64,000 nucleotides of DNA from NCBI GenBank assembly GCA_963837775.1, contig CAWIOX010000035.1, forward strand, positions 186,001 through 250,000. The letters run 5' to 3'. Position numbers and translations under genes: made by a program. This DNA is from CAWIOX01 sp963837775 (GTDB lineage: Bacteria; Pseudomonadota; Gammaproteobacteria; Burkholderiales; Burkholderiaceae_D). This document shows, in pieces, positions 17,855-26,793 of the stretch; within the stretch, counting starts at the first letter, position 1; every line of letters starts with the position of its first letter. Under the pieces are notes generated by a model that did no database searches, was not told the DNA's origin, and was given only the letters and a program-made list of their open reading frames with translations.

Positions 17855-18066
17855 AGGGATTCCTCCTCTTGTACAAGTACAGGTATTTTTTCCAGTAAGG
17901 CAGTCACGCGCTGATGCGCTTCCTGCATCCGCATGGACAGGCTGGCATTTTCAGAGGAAAGCATCGCCAGCTTCAAGCGTAGATCAGCATTTTCAAGACG
18001 CAAAGCTTGCGTCAGTTCCGCCAATTGCTTGATTTTATCGGGTAATTCGTGGAATTCTGAAATCAT
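17851..18066 (-). CDS. zapB: ZapB-like coiled-coil division protein (TIGR02449-like)
   Basis: The 71-residue product from the ATG at 18066 (MISEFHELPDKIKQLAEL) is almost wholly helical with heptad-spaced hydrophobics through AQALRLEN-type repeats, ending in acidic residues. Such a protein immediately upstream of zapA is typical of beta- and gammaproteobacteria and is thought to act with ZapA in divisome assembly. The frame stays open 45 bp further upstream, but the longer start gives a poorly matching leader. The two genes overlap by 4 bp, so translation is coupled. Confidence 0.75.
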   Translation of the reverse strand: MISEFHELPDKIKQLAELTQALRLENADLRLKLAMLSSENASLSMRMQEAHQRVTALLEKIPVLVQEEESL

Positions 18067-18205
18067 CTTGTCACTATAGTTGTGCAGACGGATTTTCGTC
18101 AACAGATTCAAATACTTGACGACGCTATTTAAACTACATTCACAAGCATCTGCATTGGGTCAGACATGTAATTACTTGCTATGCATATAAAAATCGACGT
18201 TACCA

Positions 18206-18390
18206 CTAAACTTTCATCGGCAGAATGACCATTTGCAAGCCATTGAAATACAAACGTCGCTGAATCGCAAGCGCAGCCTGATTATGCAGTAAACGCGTGA
18301 ACCAGTTATTCCTCTCGAAAATCAGCTTACCGGTAAAAAAATTGCGGCGCGGTCACGATCGCCATATTATCCAGGCAAGCGATGCTCTAC
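18206..18390 (-). pseudogene. Remnant of an APC-family permease C-terminus
   Basis: The 408-bp gap between the zapB-like gene and tRNA-Leu holds this remnant plus the tRNA promoter. Reverse translation from 18352 to a stop at 18206 gives about 48 residues, including FERNNWFTRLLHNQAALAIQ and ending LPMKV. This resembles the extreme C-terminus of APC-type amino-acid permeases (pattern WW-LLHNQTAL). Homology-like sequence (DNMAIVTAPQFF) continues upstream in another frame across a T7 run, then stops. The rest of the gene is missing. The identification is from memory of the family. Confidence 0.45.
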
Positions 18391-18433
18391 GCTTGCAGAG
18401 AAAGGCATAAGCCTCTCGGTCGGCACGTAACTA

Positions 18434-18462
18434 TTGCTTCCGCGCGGCAAATCAGACATAAT
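18434..18462 (+). promoter_or_regulatory. Sigma-70-type promoter of tRNA-Leu
   Basis: TTGCTT (18434-18439) and CATAAT (18457-18462) are separated by 17 bp and end 12 bp before the mature tRNA. Confidence 0.6.
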
Positions 18463-18474
18463 AGCGGAATGCGT

Positions 18475-18562
18475 TGCCGAGATGGCGGAATAGGTAGACG
18501 CACGGGACTCAAAATCCCGCGCTGGAGACAGCGTGCCGGTTCGATTCCGGCTCTCGGCACCA
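18475..18562 (+). tRNA. tRNA-Leu (anticodon CAA)
   Basis: This is a class II tRNA of 88 nt including an encoded CCA. The acceptor stem TGCCGAG pairs with CTCGGCA. The anticodon arm is CGGGA-CTCAAAA-TCCCG with anticodon CAA, reading UUG. The long variable arm (CGCTGGAGACAGCG) and the T-loop GTTCGATTC are normal. It is a single tRNA with its own promoter and terminator. Confidence 0.95.
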
Positions 18563-18573
18563 AAGAAATACAT

Positions 18574-18604
18574 AAAAAACACACCTTCCAGGTGTGTTTT
18601 TTTT
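18574..18604 (+). terminator. Terminator of tRNA-Leu
   Basis: The stem ACACACCT / AGGTGTGT with loop TCC is followed by a run of eight T residues, 12 bp after the tRNA. Confidence 0.88.
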
Positions 18605-18800
18605 CGCCCGGAATTTTGCGCCAACAACGCAAGCTGAACACGCCGAACACGAAAATCAGGCGGCAGCAATGCAACCGTCACTCATCGCAACAAGTGAATC
18701 ACATATCGCAAAAAAACTGCCTTACCCCGGATCAGGGTAAGGCAGTTTTGATAACGCAAAGATGCAGCAGGCATTCAACCGGCATGCGCCGGTCTTGCAT

Positions 18801-21113
18801 TTAACGCTGCGCTACCGCATCCACCACGCACAATGCCGTCATGTTGACGATCCGGCGCACCGTTGCCGACGGCGTCAGGATATGCACCGGCTTGGCGCAA
18901 CCCAGCAGGATCGGGCCGATCGCAATGCCGTTACCGGCCGTTGTCTTCAACAAATTGTAGGAAATGTTGGCGGCATCGATATTCGGCATGACCAGCAGGT
19001 TGGCATCGCCTTTCAGCGGCGAGTCCGGCATCATGACCTTGCGCAGGCTGGCGTCGAGCGCGGTATCGCCGTGCATCTCGCCGTCGATTTCCAGGTTCGG
19101 CGCATCGCGCTGGATGATCTCCAGTGCGGCGCGCATTTTTTTCGCGGATTCGCTGTTGCTGGAACCGAAATTCGAATGCGACAGCAAGGCTGCCCGCGGA
19201 TACAAGCCGAAACGACGCATCTCTTCCGCCGCCAGAATGGTAATTTCGGCCAGTTGTTCGGCGCTCGGATTTTCATTCACATGGGTATCGACCACCACCA
19301 CCTGACGATCCGGCAGGATCAGCGCATTCATTGCCGCATAGACATTGACGCCTTCGCGCTTGCCCAATACCTGTTCGATATAGTTCAGATGCAGGCCGGT
19401 GTTACCGAAGGTGCCGCAGATGAGTCCGTCGGCATGTCCCTTGTGGAGCATCATTGCGCCGATCAGCGTATGGCGGCGACGCATTTCCAGCTTCGCGTAT
19501 TGCTCGGTGATGCCTTTGCGCATCGTCATCTTGTGATAGGTCTGCCAGTAGTCGCGATAGCGCTCGTCATAATCGGGATTGATGACCTCGAAATCGACAT
19601 CCAGCTTCAAGCGCAGGCCGAACTTTTCGATGCGTTGCGCCAGCACCGACGGCCGGCCGACCAGCACTGGTTTAGCCAGTTTTTCATCGACGACGATCTG
19701 CACTGCGCGCAATACGCGCTCTTCTTCGCCTTCGGCATAGATGATGCGCTTTCTGCCAGAAGGTGTCTTCTTCGCCGTCTGGAACAGCGGCTTCATGAAA
19801 GTACCGCTGTGATAGACGAATTGCTGCAGGCGATCGGCATAGGCCTGCATGTCCTGGATTGGCCGCGCGGCGACGCCGGAATCGGCTGCCGCCTGTGCCA
19901 CCGCAGGCGCGATCTTGATCATCAGGCGCGGATCGAACGGCTTCGGGATCAGGTATTCCGGGCCGAAGGACAGGTTGCTGATGCCGTAAGTGGTGGCGAC
20001 AACATCGGACTGTTCGGCCTGGGCCAGTTCGGCAATCGCGTGCACCACCGCGATTTCCATCTCACGCGTGATGGTGGTTGCGCCGCAATCGAGCGCGCCA
20101 CGGAAGATATACGGGAAACACAGGACGTTATTGACCTGGTTCGGATAGTCGGAACGGCCGGTGGCGATGATCGCATCGTCGCGCACGGCCTTGACTTCTT
20201 CCGGCAGGATTTCAGGGGTTGGATTGGCCAATGCCAATACCAGCGGGTTGGCCGCCATGGCGGCGACCATTTCCGGCTTCAATACACCGCCTGCGGACAA
20301 ACCCAGGAACAGGTCGGCGCCAGGCATCACTTCGGCCAGGGTGCGTGCCGCGGTCTCTTGCGCAAAGCGTTCCTTGTCCGGGTCCATCAGCTCGACACGG
20401 CCTTTGTACACGACGCCGGCCAGATCGGTGACGAAGATATTTTCGATCGGAAAACCGAGGTCGACGATCAGATCCAGACAGGCCAGCGCGGCGGCGCCGG
20501 CGCCGGACACCACCAGCTTGCAGTGCTTGATATCCTTGCCGACCACCTTCAGGCCGTTCAGGATGGCGGCGCCGACGATGATCGCGGTGCCGTGCTGATC
20601 ATCGTGGAATACCGGAATCTTCATCTTGTCGCGCAGTTTGCGCTCGATGTAGAAGCATTCAGGCGCCTTGATGTCTTCCAGGTTGATGCCGCCGAAAGTC
20701 GGCTCCAGCGAGGCGATGATATCGACCAGCTTGTCCGGGTCGGACTCGTTGATCTCGATGTCGAACACGTCAATCCCGGCGAATTTCTTGAACAGCACGC
20801 CCTTGCCTTCCATCACCGGCTTGGATGCCAGCGGCCCGATATTGCCCAGGCCCAGCACAGCGGTGCCGTTGGTGATGACGGCGACCAGATTGCCGCGCGC
20901 GGTGTATTTGAAGACATTGGCAGGATCGGCGACGATCTCTTCACAAGGTGATGCCACGCCGGGCGAATAGGCCAGCGCCAGATCGCGCTGATTGGTCAGT
21001 TGCTTGGTGGGGGTGACGCTGATCTTACCGGGGGTGGGGAACTCGTGATATTCAAGTGCGGCCTGGCGTAACTGCTGGCGGCGCTCTTCTTTTTGATCCG
21101 ATGTCGATTCCAT
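18801..21113 (-). CDS. maeB: NADP-dependent malic enzyme with phosphotransacetylase-like domain
   Basis: MaeB decarboxylates malate to pyruvate, making NADPH. The 770 residues fit the large two-domain form. Residues 1 to about 430 are malic enzyme (FPTPGKISVTPTK, AYSPGVASPCEEI, VFHDDQHGTAIIV, Rossmann VVSGAGAAALACLDL). Residues 440-770 are a phosphotransacetylase-like domain that in the family binds acetyl-CoA as a regulator and is usually not catalytic. The gene is monocistronic and divergent from thiL across a 445-bp gap that holds repeat copy C and nothing else recognised. Confidence 0.96.
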   Translation of the reverse strand: MESTSDQKEERRQQLRQAALEYHEFPTPGKISVTPTKQLTNQRDLALAYSPGVASPCEEIVADPANVFKYTARGNLVAVITNGTAVLGLGNIGPLASKPVMEGKGVLFKKFAGIDVFDIEINESDPDKLVDIIASLEPTFGGINLEDIKAPECFYIERKLRDKMKIPVFHDDQHGTAIIVGAAILNGLKVVGKDIKHCKLVVSGAGAAALACLDLIVDLGFPIENIFVTDLAGVVYKGRVELMDPDKERFAQETAARTLAEVMPGADLFLGLSAGGVLKPEMVAAMAANPLVLALANPTPEILPEEVKAVRDDAIIATGRSDYPNQVNNVLCFPYIFRGALDCGATTITREMEIAVVHAIAELAQAEQSDVVATTYGISNLSFGPEYLIPKPFDPRLMIKIAPAVAQAAADSGVAARPIQDMQAYADRLQQFVYHSGTFMKPLFQTAKKTPSGRKRIIYAEGEEERVLRAVQIVVDEKLAKPVLVGRPSVLAQRIEKFGLRLKLDVDFEVINPDYDERYRDYWQTYHKMTMRKGITEQYAKLEMRRRHTLIGAMMLHKGHADGLICGTFGNTGLHLNYIEQVLGKREGVNVYAAMNALILPDRQVVVVDTHVNENPSAEQLAEITILAAEEMRRFGLYPRAALLSHSNFGSSNSESAKKMRAALEIIQRDAPNLEIDGEMHGDTALDASLRKVMMPDSPLKGDANLLVMPNIDAANISYNLLKTTAGNGIAIGPILLGCAKPVHILTPSATVRRIVNMTALCVVDAVAQR

Positions 21114-21409
21114 GCTCTGCGGCCTTCCTGTCTTTTGTAGCTTACGGAGAGCTTACGATTTTAGCAGAGCGTTCACTCTAACTTTATACGTATTTATACG
21201 AGTGTCATTACTTTTAGGCATAACTACGGCTGGGTTGCCATGCTAGGCAGAGCATAGGAACTAAAGAAAATAACGATTGATCATCAAATATTGATTTATT
21301 TTCAAGCAATACTTTCACACCATCACCGGTCACACAGACTTCGCCTGGATCGGAACCGCAGCGATTTGACCAGCCTGTATCGGCAGGCCCAGATAAAAAC
21401 AAAATATCA

Positions 21410-21480
21410 GGGGTATGTTGAAAAACATAGCACTTCCCGCAGATATTCATTAGGGCCTTAAACAATACTAGTGCCAGTAT
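21410..21480 (-). repeat. 71-bp dispersed intergenic element, copy C
   Basis: This copy lies in the divergent maeB/thiL gap, 79 bp before the thiL start. On the reverse strand it begins with the perfect dyad ATACTGGCACTAGTAT, then AATGAA, TGCGGGAAG and ATACCCC. The remaining gap is A/T-rich with no supported ORF. GCGCCACAAGCGCATT at 21528-21543 recurs beside copy A. Confidence 0.78.
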
Positions 21481-21558
21481 ATTTTTATGCCACAGGCCAT
21501 TACCAACGCTGCTGCCTGAAAAACTACGCGCCACAAGCGCATTCGGTACAATCACTGC

Positions 21559-22527
21559 ATGCTCTCAGAATTCGACCTCATTGCCCGCTATTTCACCCGT
21601 CCGACCGGCGCCAACCCGCAAGTGGCGCTGGGCGTCGGCGATGACTGCGCGCTGCTGAGCCCCACCCCCGGCATGCAGATCGCGATTTCGACCGACATGC
21701 TGGTCGAGGGCCGGCACTTCTTCCCCAACGCCGATCCGAAAATGCTCGGGCATAAATGCCTGGCGGTAAACTTGTCCGATCTGGCCGCAATGGGCGCCAG
21801 GCCGCTCGCTTTCACGCTGGCATTTGCGCTGCCGCAAGCGCATGAAGGCTGGCTGGCCGCATTTGCCGAAGGCCTGTTTGCGCTGGCCGATGCGCATGAC
21901 TGCACGCTGATCGGCGGCGACACCACCAAAGGGCCGCTCAACATCAGCATCACCGTGTTCGGCGAAGTCCCGCCCGGCCAGGCGCTGCGGCGCGATGCGG
22001 CGCAAGCCGGCGACGACATCTGGGTCTCCGGCACGCTGGGCGACGCGCGCCTGGCGCTGGCCAATTATCAGGGCGAGCTGGTGCTCGACAGCTTGCTGCA
22101 TGACAGCGCCGCAATGCGCCTGCACATGCCGACGCCGCGTGTTGCGCTGGGCCTGGCGCTGCGCGGCATCGCCCATGCGGCGATCGATCTTTCCGATGGC
22201 CTGGCGGGAGACCTGAATCACATCCTGCAGCGCTCCGGGGTCGGCGCGACACTGAACGCCGATGCGCTGCCTGCCGGACCGATACTGGCGCAGCAGCCGC
22301 AAGACGTGCGCCGCAGCTTCATGCTGTCCGGCGGCGATGACTACGAACTGTGCTTTACCGCGCCGGTTGCTGCCAGAGCAGCCGTCGCCGCCGCCGCGCA
22401 GGCGGCCAACATCCATGTCACGCATATCGGCAGCATAGAAGCTGCACCCGGCTTGCGCATCGTCGATGAGGTCGGTGCTGCGCTGAATTTACAGCTGAAC
22501 TCTTTCGATCACTTCAAAACCCCATGA
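21559..22527 (+). CDS. thiL: Thiamine-monophosphate kinase
   Basis: ThiL phosphorylates thiamine monophosphate to the active diphosphate. The 322-residue product belongs to the PurM/ATP-grasp-like kinase family. Visible motifs are GVGDDCALL near the N-terminus, STDMLVEGRHFF, the segment LSDLAAMGARP, LIGGDTTKGPL and the C-terminal SGGDDYELCF. Its stop overlaps the pgpA start by 4 bp. The thiL-pgpA-pncC order is common in betaproteobacteria. Confidence 0.95.
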   Translation: MLSEFDLIARYFTRPTGANPQVALGVGDDCALLSPTPGMQIAISTDMLVEGRHFFPNADPKMLGHKCLAVNLSDLAAMGARPLAFTLAFALPQAHEGWLAAFAEGLFALADAHDCTLIGGDTTKGPLNISITVFGEVPPGQALRRDAAQAGDDIWVSGTLGDARLALANYQGELVLDSLLHDSAAMRLHMPTPRVALGLALRGIAHAAIDLSDGLAGDLNHILQRSGVGATLNADALPAGPILAQQPQDVRRSFMLSGGDDYELCFTAPVAARAAVAAAAQAANIHVTHIGSIEAAPGLRIVDEVGAALNLQLNSFDHFKTP

Positions 22528-23048
22528 CCACGCTTGAATCAGGCCAGAGCGCCGACGTAAAACGGCCGAACGCGCACTTCATGCTGTCGCACCCCGCACA
22601 TCTGATCGCCCAGGGCTTCGGCAGCGGCCTGTCGCCGATCATGCCCGGCACCTCCGGCACGCTGCTGGGTTGGCTGTCCTTCGTGGTACTGACGCTGCGC
22701 TGGCCGGGTATTTTCACGCAGCAATGCTGGGCGGTCATCATCGTCGCCGGTTTCGCGCTGGGGGTCTGGGTCTGCGAAATTACCGGACGCAATCTCGGCA
22801 CGCCCGATCACGGCAGCATGGTATGGGATGAAATCATCGCGATCTGGCTGGTGCTGCTGTTCATTTTGCCGGCCGACCTCAAAACCCAATTCTGGGCATT
22901 CCTATTGTTCCGTTTTTTTGATATGGTGAAGCCACCGCCGATCCGCTATTTTGATCAACATATCAAGGGTGGATTTGGTGTAATGTGGGATGACATCGTC
23001 GCCGCGTTCTACACACTGCTGGTGTTCGCGTTGTGGCGCATCATTTAA
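22524..23048 (+). CDS. pgpA: Phosphatidylglycerophosphatase A
   Basis: PgpA removes the phosphate from phosphatidylglycerophosphate at the inner membrane. The 174 residues carry the family signature GSGLSPIMPGTSGTLLGW, three to four membrane helices, and the acidic active-site segment VWDEIIAIW followed by FRFFDMVKPPPIRYFD. It overlaps thiL by 4 bp, indicating translational coupling. Confidence 0.93.
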   Translation: MTTLESGQSADVKRPNAHFMLSHPAHLIAQGFGSGLSPIMPGTSGTLLGWLSFVVLTLRWPGIFTQQCWAVIIVAGFALGVWVCEITGRNLGTPDHGSMVWDEIIAIWLVLLFILPADLKTQFWAFLLFRFFDMVKPPPIRYFDQHIKGGFGVMWDDIVAAFYTLLVFALWRII

Positions 23049-23080
23049 GAATGGAATGGCAATTCTGAAGGGGGAGTGAC

Positions 23081-23566
23081 ATGGACGATATCAACGAACT
23101 GGCGGCACAGGTCGGTCAAGCGCTGCAAGCCAAAAATCTGCTGCTGGTCACCGCCGAATCCTGTACCGGTGGCGGCGTCTCACAAGCGATCACCGAGATC
23201 GCCGGATGCTCGGAATGGTTCGATTGCGGCTTCATCACCTATTCAATCGATTCCAAAACGGAAATGCTCGATATCTCCGACGCACTCATCGCACAACATG
23301 GTGCGGTCAGTGAAGAAATCGCCGGCGCGATGGCCGAAGGCGCGCTGGCCAACAGCAGCGCGCACATTGCCTTGTCGACGACCGGCATCGCCGGCCCCAC
23401 CGGCGCCGTACCGGGCAAGCCGGTCGGCACCGCCTGTTTCGGCTGGTCGATGAATGGCAAGACCCATACCGAGCGCCTGGTATTTGCCGGTGACCGCCAT
23501 GCGGTACGCGAACAAACCGTCAGGCATTCGCTCAAGGGGCTGTTGCGCTTCCTGAAGGAAGCCTGA
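23081..23566 (+). CDS. pncC: Nicotinamide-nucleotide amidase (CinA C-terminal domain)
   Basis: PncC deamidates nicotinamide mononucleotide to nicotinate mononucleotide in pyridine-nucleotide salvage. The 161-residue product is the stand-alone CinA C-terminal domain, with the catalytic TAESCTGGGVSQAIT near residue 24, then FITYS and STTGIAGPTGAVPGKPVGT. GGGGGAG precedes the ATG by 5 bp. It ends the thiL-pgpA-pncC operon. Confidence 0.93.
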   Translation: MDDINELAAQVGQALQAKNLLLVTAESCTGGGVSQAITEIAGCSEWFDCGFITYSIDSKTEMLDISDALIAQHGAVSEEIAGAMAEGALANSSAHIALSTTGIAGPTGAVPGKPVGTACFGWSMNGKTHTERLVFAGDRHAVREQTVRHSLKGLLRFLKEA

Positions 23567-23691
23567 GCGCAGCAGATTGCGTGGGGAGCGAAGCCGGCGA
23601 CGGCGATCGATCCTCGGGCAAGGCAATCACCTCGCCATTGATTCGGCCCCGGGCATTGGCGGGCTGAATCAATAAATTCCCCAGAACTCCC

Positions 23692-25131
23692 TCAGCTGAC
23701 CTTGGCCGCGCCCAGGGCCAGCACCGCTTCCAGCATCGCATCGATATCATGCCGTTCGGTGCGATGGTTGACGATCGCGGCCCGGATTGCCAACCGGCCG
23801 TTGACCGTGGTGGCCGACGGCGCCGCAATGCCTGAATCGTGCAGGTCGGCGATGATGTCGGCATTGACCTGATCGGCATCCTCGCAACGGTAACGGAAAC
23901 AGACGATATTGAGCGAGACCGGCGCCAGCAGTTCCAGCCTGGGTTCGGCCTCGACTTTCCGGTGCAGGTATTGCGCCAGCGCGCAGGTGTTGGCGATCAC
24001 ATTCCCCAGTTTTTCAGCGCCGTACACCTTGATCGTGAACCAGGTTTTCAGCGCCCTGAAACCGCGCGACAGGTCGGGACCGAAATCGCAGGGCCAGGGC
24101 GAACCGGCCGCCAGCCCGCGTGTTTCACGCCGCAGGTAGGCGGCCGGCGAAGCGAAGGTATCGTGATGCAGCGCACCGTCGCGCACCAGGATGAAGCCGG
24201 CGTCATACGGGACTTGCGCCCATTTGTGGAAATCGAACGCGATCGAATCGGCCCGCTCGATGCCTTTCAGGCGCGGCGCGATCTCGGCCGACAACATCGC
24301 CAGCGCGCCATACGCACCGTCGACATGGAACCACAGCCCTTCTTTTTGCGCGATGTCGGCAATCGCCGTCAGGTCATCGACCGCCCCGACATCCACCGTG
24401 CCGGCAGTGCCGGCAATGAAAAACGGGGTGTAACCCTGGGCCCGGTCGGCCGCGATCGCGCGCTGCAGCGCCTCGAGGTCCATCTGGTAGCGCGCATTCA
24501 TCGGGATCACGCGCAACGCGTCGAAGCCGAGTCCGCACAGGTCCATCGCCTGCGCAATGCAGCCGTGCGCGCCGGCCGAGGTGTAGGCGGTCAGCCGCTG
24601 GCTGCTGGCGGCCAGCCCCTGCTCGCGCACCACCGTGCCGAGGGCGGCGGTGCGTGCCACCAGCACGCTGATCATGTTCGCCATCGATGAGCCGGTCACG
24701 AACAGGCCGCTGGCGGACTGCGGAAAGCCGAACAGTTCGCGCACCCATTGCAGTACTTGCCGCTCGACTTCCAGCGGCATCTGGTCGCGCGCGCCGAGGT
24801 TGGCATTCAGGCCGGCGGCCAGCATTTCGGCCAGCATGCCGACCGGATTGCCGCCGCCCTGCACCCAGCCCATGAAGCCGGGATGGGTATTGCCGGCCGC
24901 ATACGGCAGGATGTCGCGCATGAAACTGTCGTGCACGTCAGCCAGCGCAGCCGGTGCGCCGGGCAGCGGCTCGGTGAACACATCGCGCCTTTCCTGCGGA
25001 ATCGGCTGCCAGACCGGGCGCTGGCGCAGATTCGCGACGTAATCGATGATGTCATCGAGCATGCGGTGCCCTTGCGCGCGCAGCGCTTGCCAGTCGGCCG
25101 GGTCGAGTGAGTCTTTGGAAGGCAGATTCAT
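23692..25131 (-). CDS. PLP-dependent amino-acid decarboxylase (group II, aromatic type)
   Basis: The 479-residue product is a group II pyridoxal-phosphate decarboxylase, the family of aromatic-L-amino-acid decarboxylases. The PLP lysine is Lys303 in DFHKWAQVPYDAG, and HVDGAYGAL supplies the PLP-contacting Asp. The N-terminal GNTHPGFMGWVQGGGNP and SGLFVTGSSMANM are typical of bacterial members. Substrate (Trp, Tyr, Phe or other) cannot be decided by eye. It is transcribed away from pncC and stands 62 bp downstream of pyrF on the same strand, possibly co-transcribed. Confidence 0.85.
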   Translation of the reverse strand: MNLPSKDSLDPADWQALRAQGHRMLDDIIDYVANLRQRPVWQPIPQERRDVFTEPLPGAPAALADVHDSFMRDILPYAAGNTHPGFMGWVQGGGNPVGMLAEMLAAGLNANLGARDQMPLEVERQVLQWVRELFGFPQSASGLFVTGSSMANMISVLVARTAALGTVVREQGLAASSQRLTAYTSAGAHGCIAQAMDLCGLGFDALRVIPMNARYQMDLEALQRAIAADRAQGYTPFFIAGTAGTVDVGAVDDLTAIADIAQKEGLWFHVDGAYGALAMLSAEIAPRLKGIERADSIAFDFHKWAQVPYDAGFILVRDGALHHDTFASPAAYLRRETRGLAAGSPWPCDFGPDLSRGFRALKTWFTIKVYGAEKLGNVIANTCALAQYLHRKVEAEPRLELLAPVSLNIVCFRYRCEDADQVNADIIADLHDSGIAAPSATTVNGRLAIRAAIVNHRTERHDIDAMLEAVLALGAAKVS

Positions 25132-25193
25132 GCTATTTCACTTAAAACGCTTAAAACGTCGGCCGTGATGGCCGGATTATCAGCAAAAAGAAG

Positions 25194-26009
25194 TTAAACG
25201 CGGCAACGATTGATCGCATCGCGCGTCTCCAGCGCCACCACGCGCGCGGCAGCGGCAAAGTCTTCGCCCTTGCCCGCATACAGGATCGCGCGGGAAGAAT
25301 TGATCATCATGCCGCAGCCGTTGGCGGTTTTGCCGGCCGCCACCGTGGCGGCGATGTCGCCGCCCTGGGCGCCGATGCCGGGCACCAGCAACGGCATGTC
25401 GCCGACGATCGCGCGCACTTGCGCCAGCTCATTCGGGAAGGTTGCGCCGACCACCAGCGCGCATTGGCCGTTGGTATTCCATTTCTCGGCCACCAGCTGC
25501 GCCACGTGCTGATACACCGGCTTGCCGTTGGCGTTCAGAAACTGCAGGTCCGAGCCGCCGGGGTTCGAGGTGCGGCACAGCACGATGGTGCCGCGCTCTT
25601 TCCACTCCATGTAGGGCGCGACGGAATCGGAACCCATGTACGGATTGACCGTCACCGCATCGGCGCCGTAACGCTCGAACGCCTCGCGTGCGTATTGCTC
25701 GGCGGTCGCGCCGATATCGCCGCGCTTGGCATCGAGGATGATCGGGATATGCGGGTAATTTTCGCGCAGATAGCTGCAGATCGCTTCCAGCTGATCTTCG
25801 GCACGCAAGGCGGCGAAATACGCGATTTGCGGCTTGAACGAGCACGCCGCATCGGCGGTGCTGTCGATGATGGCCTTGCAGAACGTGAAAATCGCGTCCG
25901 GCTGCCCTTGCAGATGGGCCGGGAATTTGGCGATATCGGGGTCCAGCCCGACGCACAGCAGCGAATCGTGCGCAGTCCAGGCGGCGGATAATTTTTCGAT
26001 GAAAGTCAT
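25194..26009 (-). CDS. pyrF: Orotidine 5'-phosphate decarboxylase (type 2)
   Basis: PyrF makes UMP from OMP in the last step of pyrimidine synthesis. The 271-residue length and the active-site segment ILDAKRGDIGATAEQY mark the longer type 2 form. Other conserved pieces are CVGLDPD near the N-terminus, FKPQIAYFA, and VPGIGAQGGD plus NSSRAI near the C-terminus. Confidence 0.95.
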   Translation of the reverse strand: MTFIEKLSAAWTAHDSLLCVGLDPDIAKFPAHLQGQPDAIFTFCKAIIDSTADAACSFKPQIAYFAALRAEDQLEAICSYLRENYPHIPIILDAKRGDIGATAEQYAREAFERYGADAVTVNPYMGSDSVAPYMEWKERGTIVLCRTSNPGGSDLQFLNANGKPVYQHVAQLVAEKWNTNGQCALVVGATFPNELAQVRAIVGDMPLLVPGIGAQGGDIAATVAAGKTANGCGMMINSSRAILYAGKGEDFAAAARVVALETRDAINRCRV

Positions 26010-26175
26010 GGCATACTCAATTATGGTGCAAACCCGCCTATTGTAACGTGCTGGCCATATCTGCCGAATTGCCGGTTACGGCTATTGAAACCCGGACCGC
26101 AAGCCAGAAATAAGAGCTTGAGGCAGTGTGCATAGTTTGCTATCTTGCCAATCAAACATCACCTAGGGAACCGCA

Positions 26176-26769
26176 ATGAAAAAATGGCTGAAACTGATCG
26201 CAATCGCCGCGCTGATCTCCACCCTGTCGGCCTGCGGCTACAATGATTTCCAGGCCAAAGACGAAGTCACCAAGGCCGCCTGGAGCGAAGTGGTGAACCA
26301 GTACCAGCGCCGCGCCGACCTGATCCCGAACCTGGTCAATACCGTCAAGGGTTATGCGTCGCACGAGAAGGACACGCTGGAAGCGGTGATCAAGGCGCGC
26401 GCCGCCGCCACCAGCTTCCAGATCACGCCGGAAGTGCTGAACAATCCGGAAGCCTTCAAGAAATTCCAGCAAGTGCAGGGCGAACTGTCGGGCGCGCTGT
26501 CACGCCTGATGGCGGTTTCCGAGAATTATCCGAACCTGAAAGCCGACACCAGCTTCCGCGACCTGCAGTCGCAGCTGGAAGGCACGGAAAACCGCATCAC
26601 GGTCGCCCGTCAGCGCTACATCAGCTCGGTGCAGGACTACAACGTGCTGGCGCGCAGCTTCCCGACCAATCTGACCGCGATGATGTTCAGCTATCACGTG
26701 AAACCATCGTTTACGGTCGAAAATGAAAAGGCGATTTCCAGCGCGCCGACCGTCAATTTCGGCAAATAA
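26176..26769 (+). CDS. LemA family lipoprotein
   Basis: The 197-residue product has a lipoprotein signal (ISTLSACG, lipobox Cys at about 20) followed by the LemA helical domain: EVVNQYQRRADLIPNLVNTV, YASHEKDTLEAV and QRYISSVQDYNVLARSFPTN. LemA proteins are membrane-anchored four-helix proteins of unclear function. It begins a three-gene group with two TPM-domain genes, the usual LemA-YgcG association. Confidence 0.92.
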   Translation: MKKWLKLIAIAALISTLSACGYNDFQAKDEVTKAAWSEVVNQYQRRADLIPNLVNTVKGYASHEKDTLEAVIKARAAATSFQITPEVLNNPEAFKKFQQVQGELSGALSRLMAVSENYPNLKADTSFRDLQSQLEGTENRITVARQRYISSVQDYNVLARSFPTNLTAMMFSYHVKPSFTVENEKAISSAPTVNFGK

Positions 26770-26793
26770 GCCCTTCGCCACCGGGAATTTCAG

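Noticed and set aside
18762..20951. 729-codon forward ORF opposite maeB
   Set aside because: It is a codon-bias shadow; the reverse strand encodes an intact MaeB.
21214..21555. 113-codon reverse ORF between maeB and thiL
   Set aside because: It contains repeat copy C, has random composition and no ribosome site.
23567..23691. Possible gene remnant between pncC and the PLP decarboxylase
   Set aside because: Both strands were read; no frame gives a recognisable segment.
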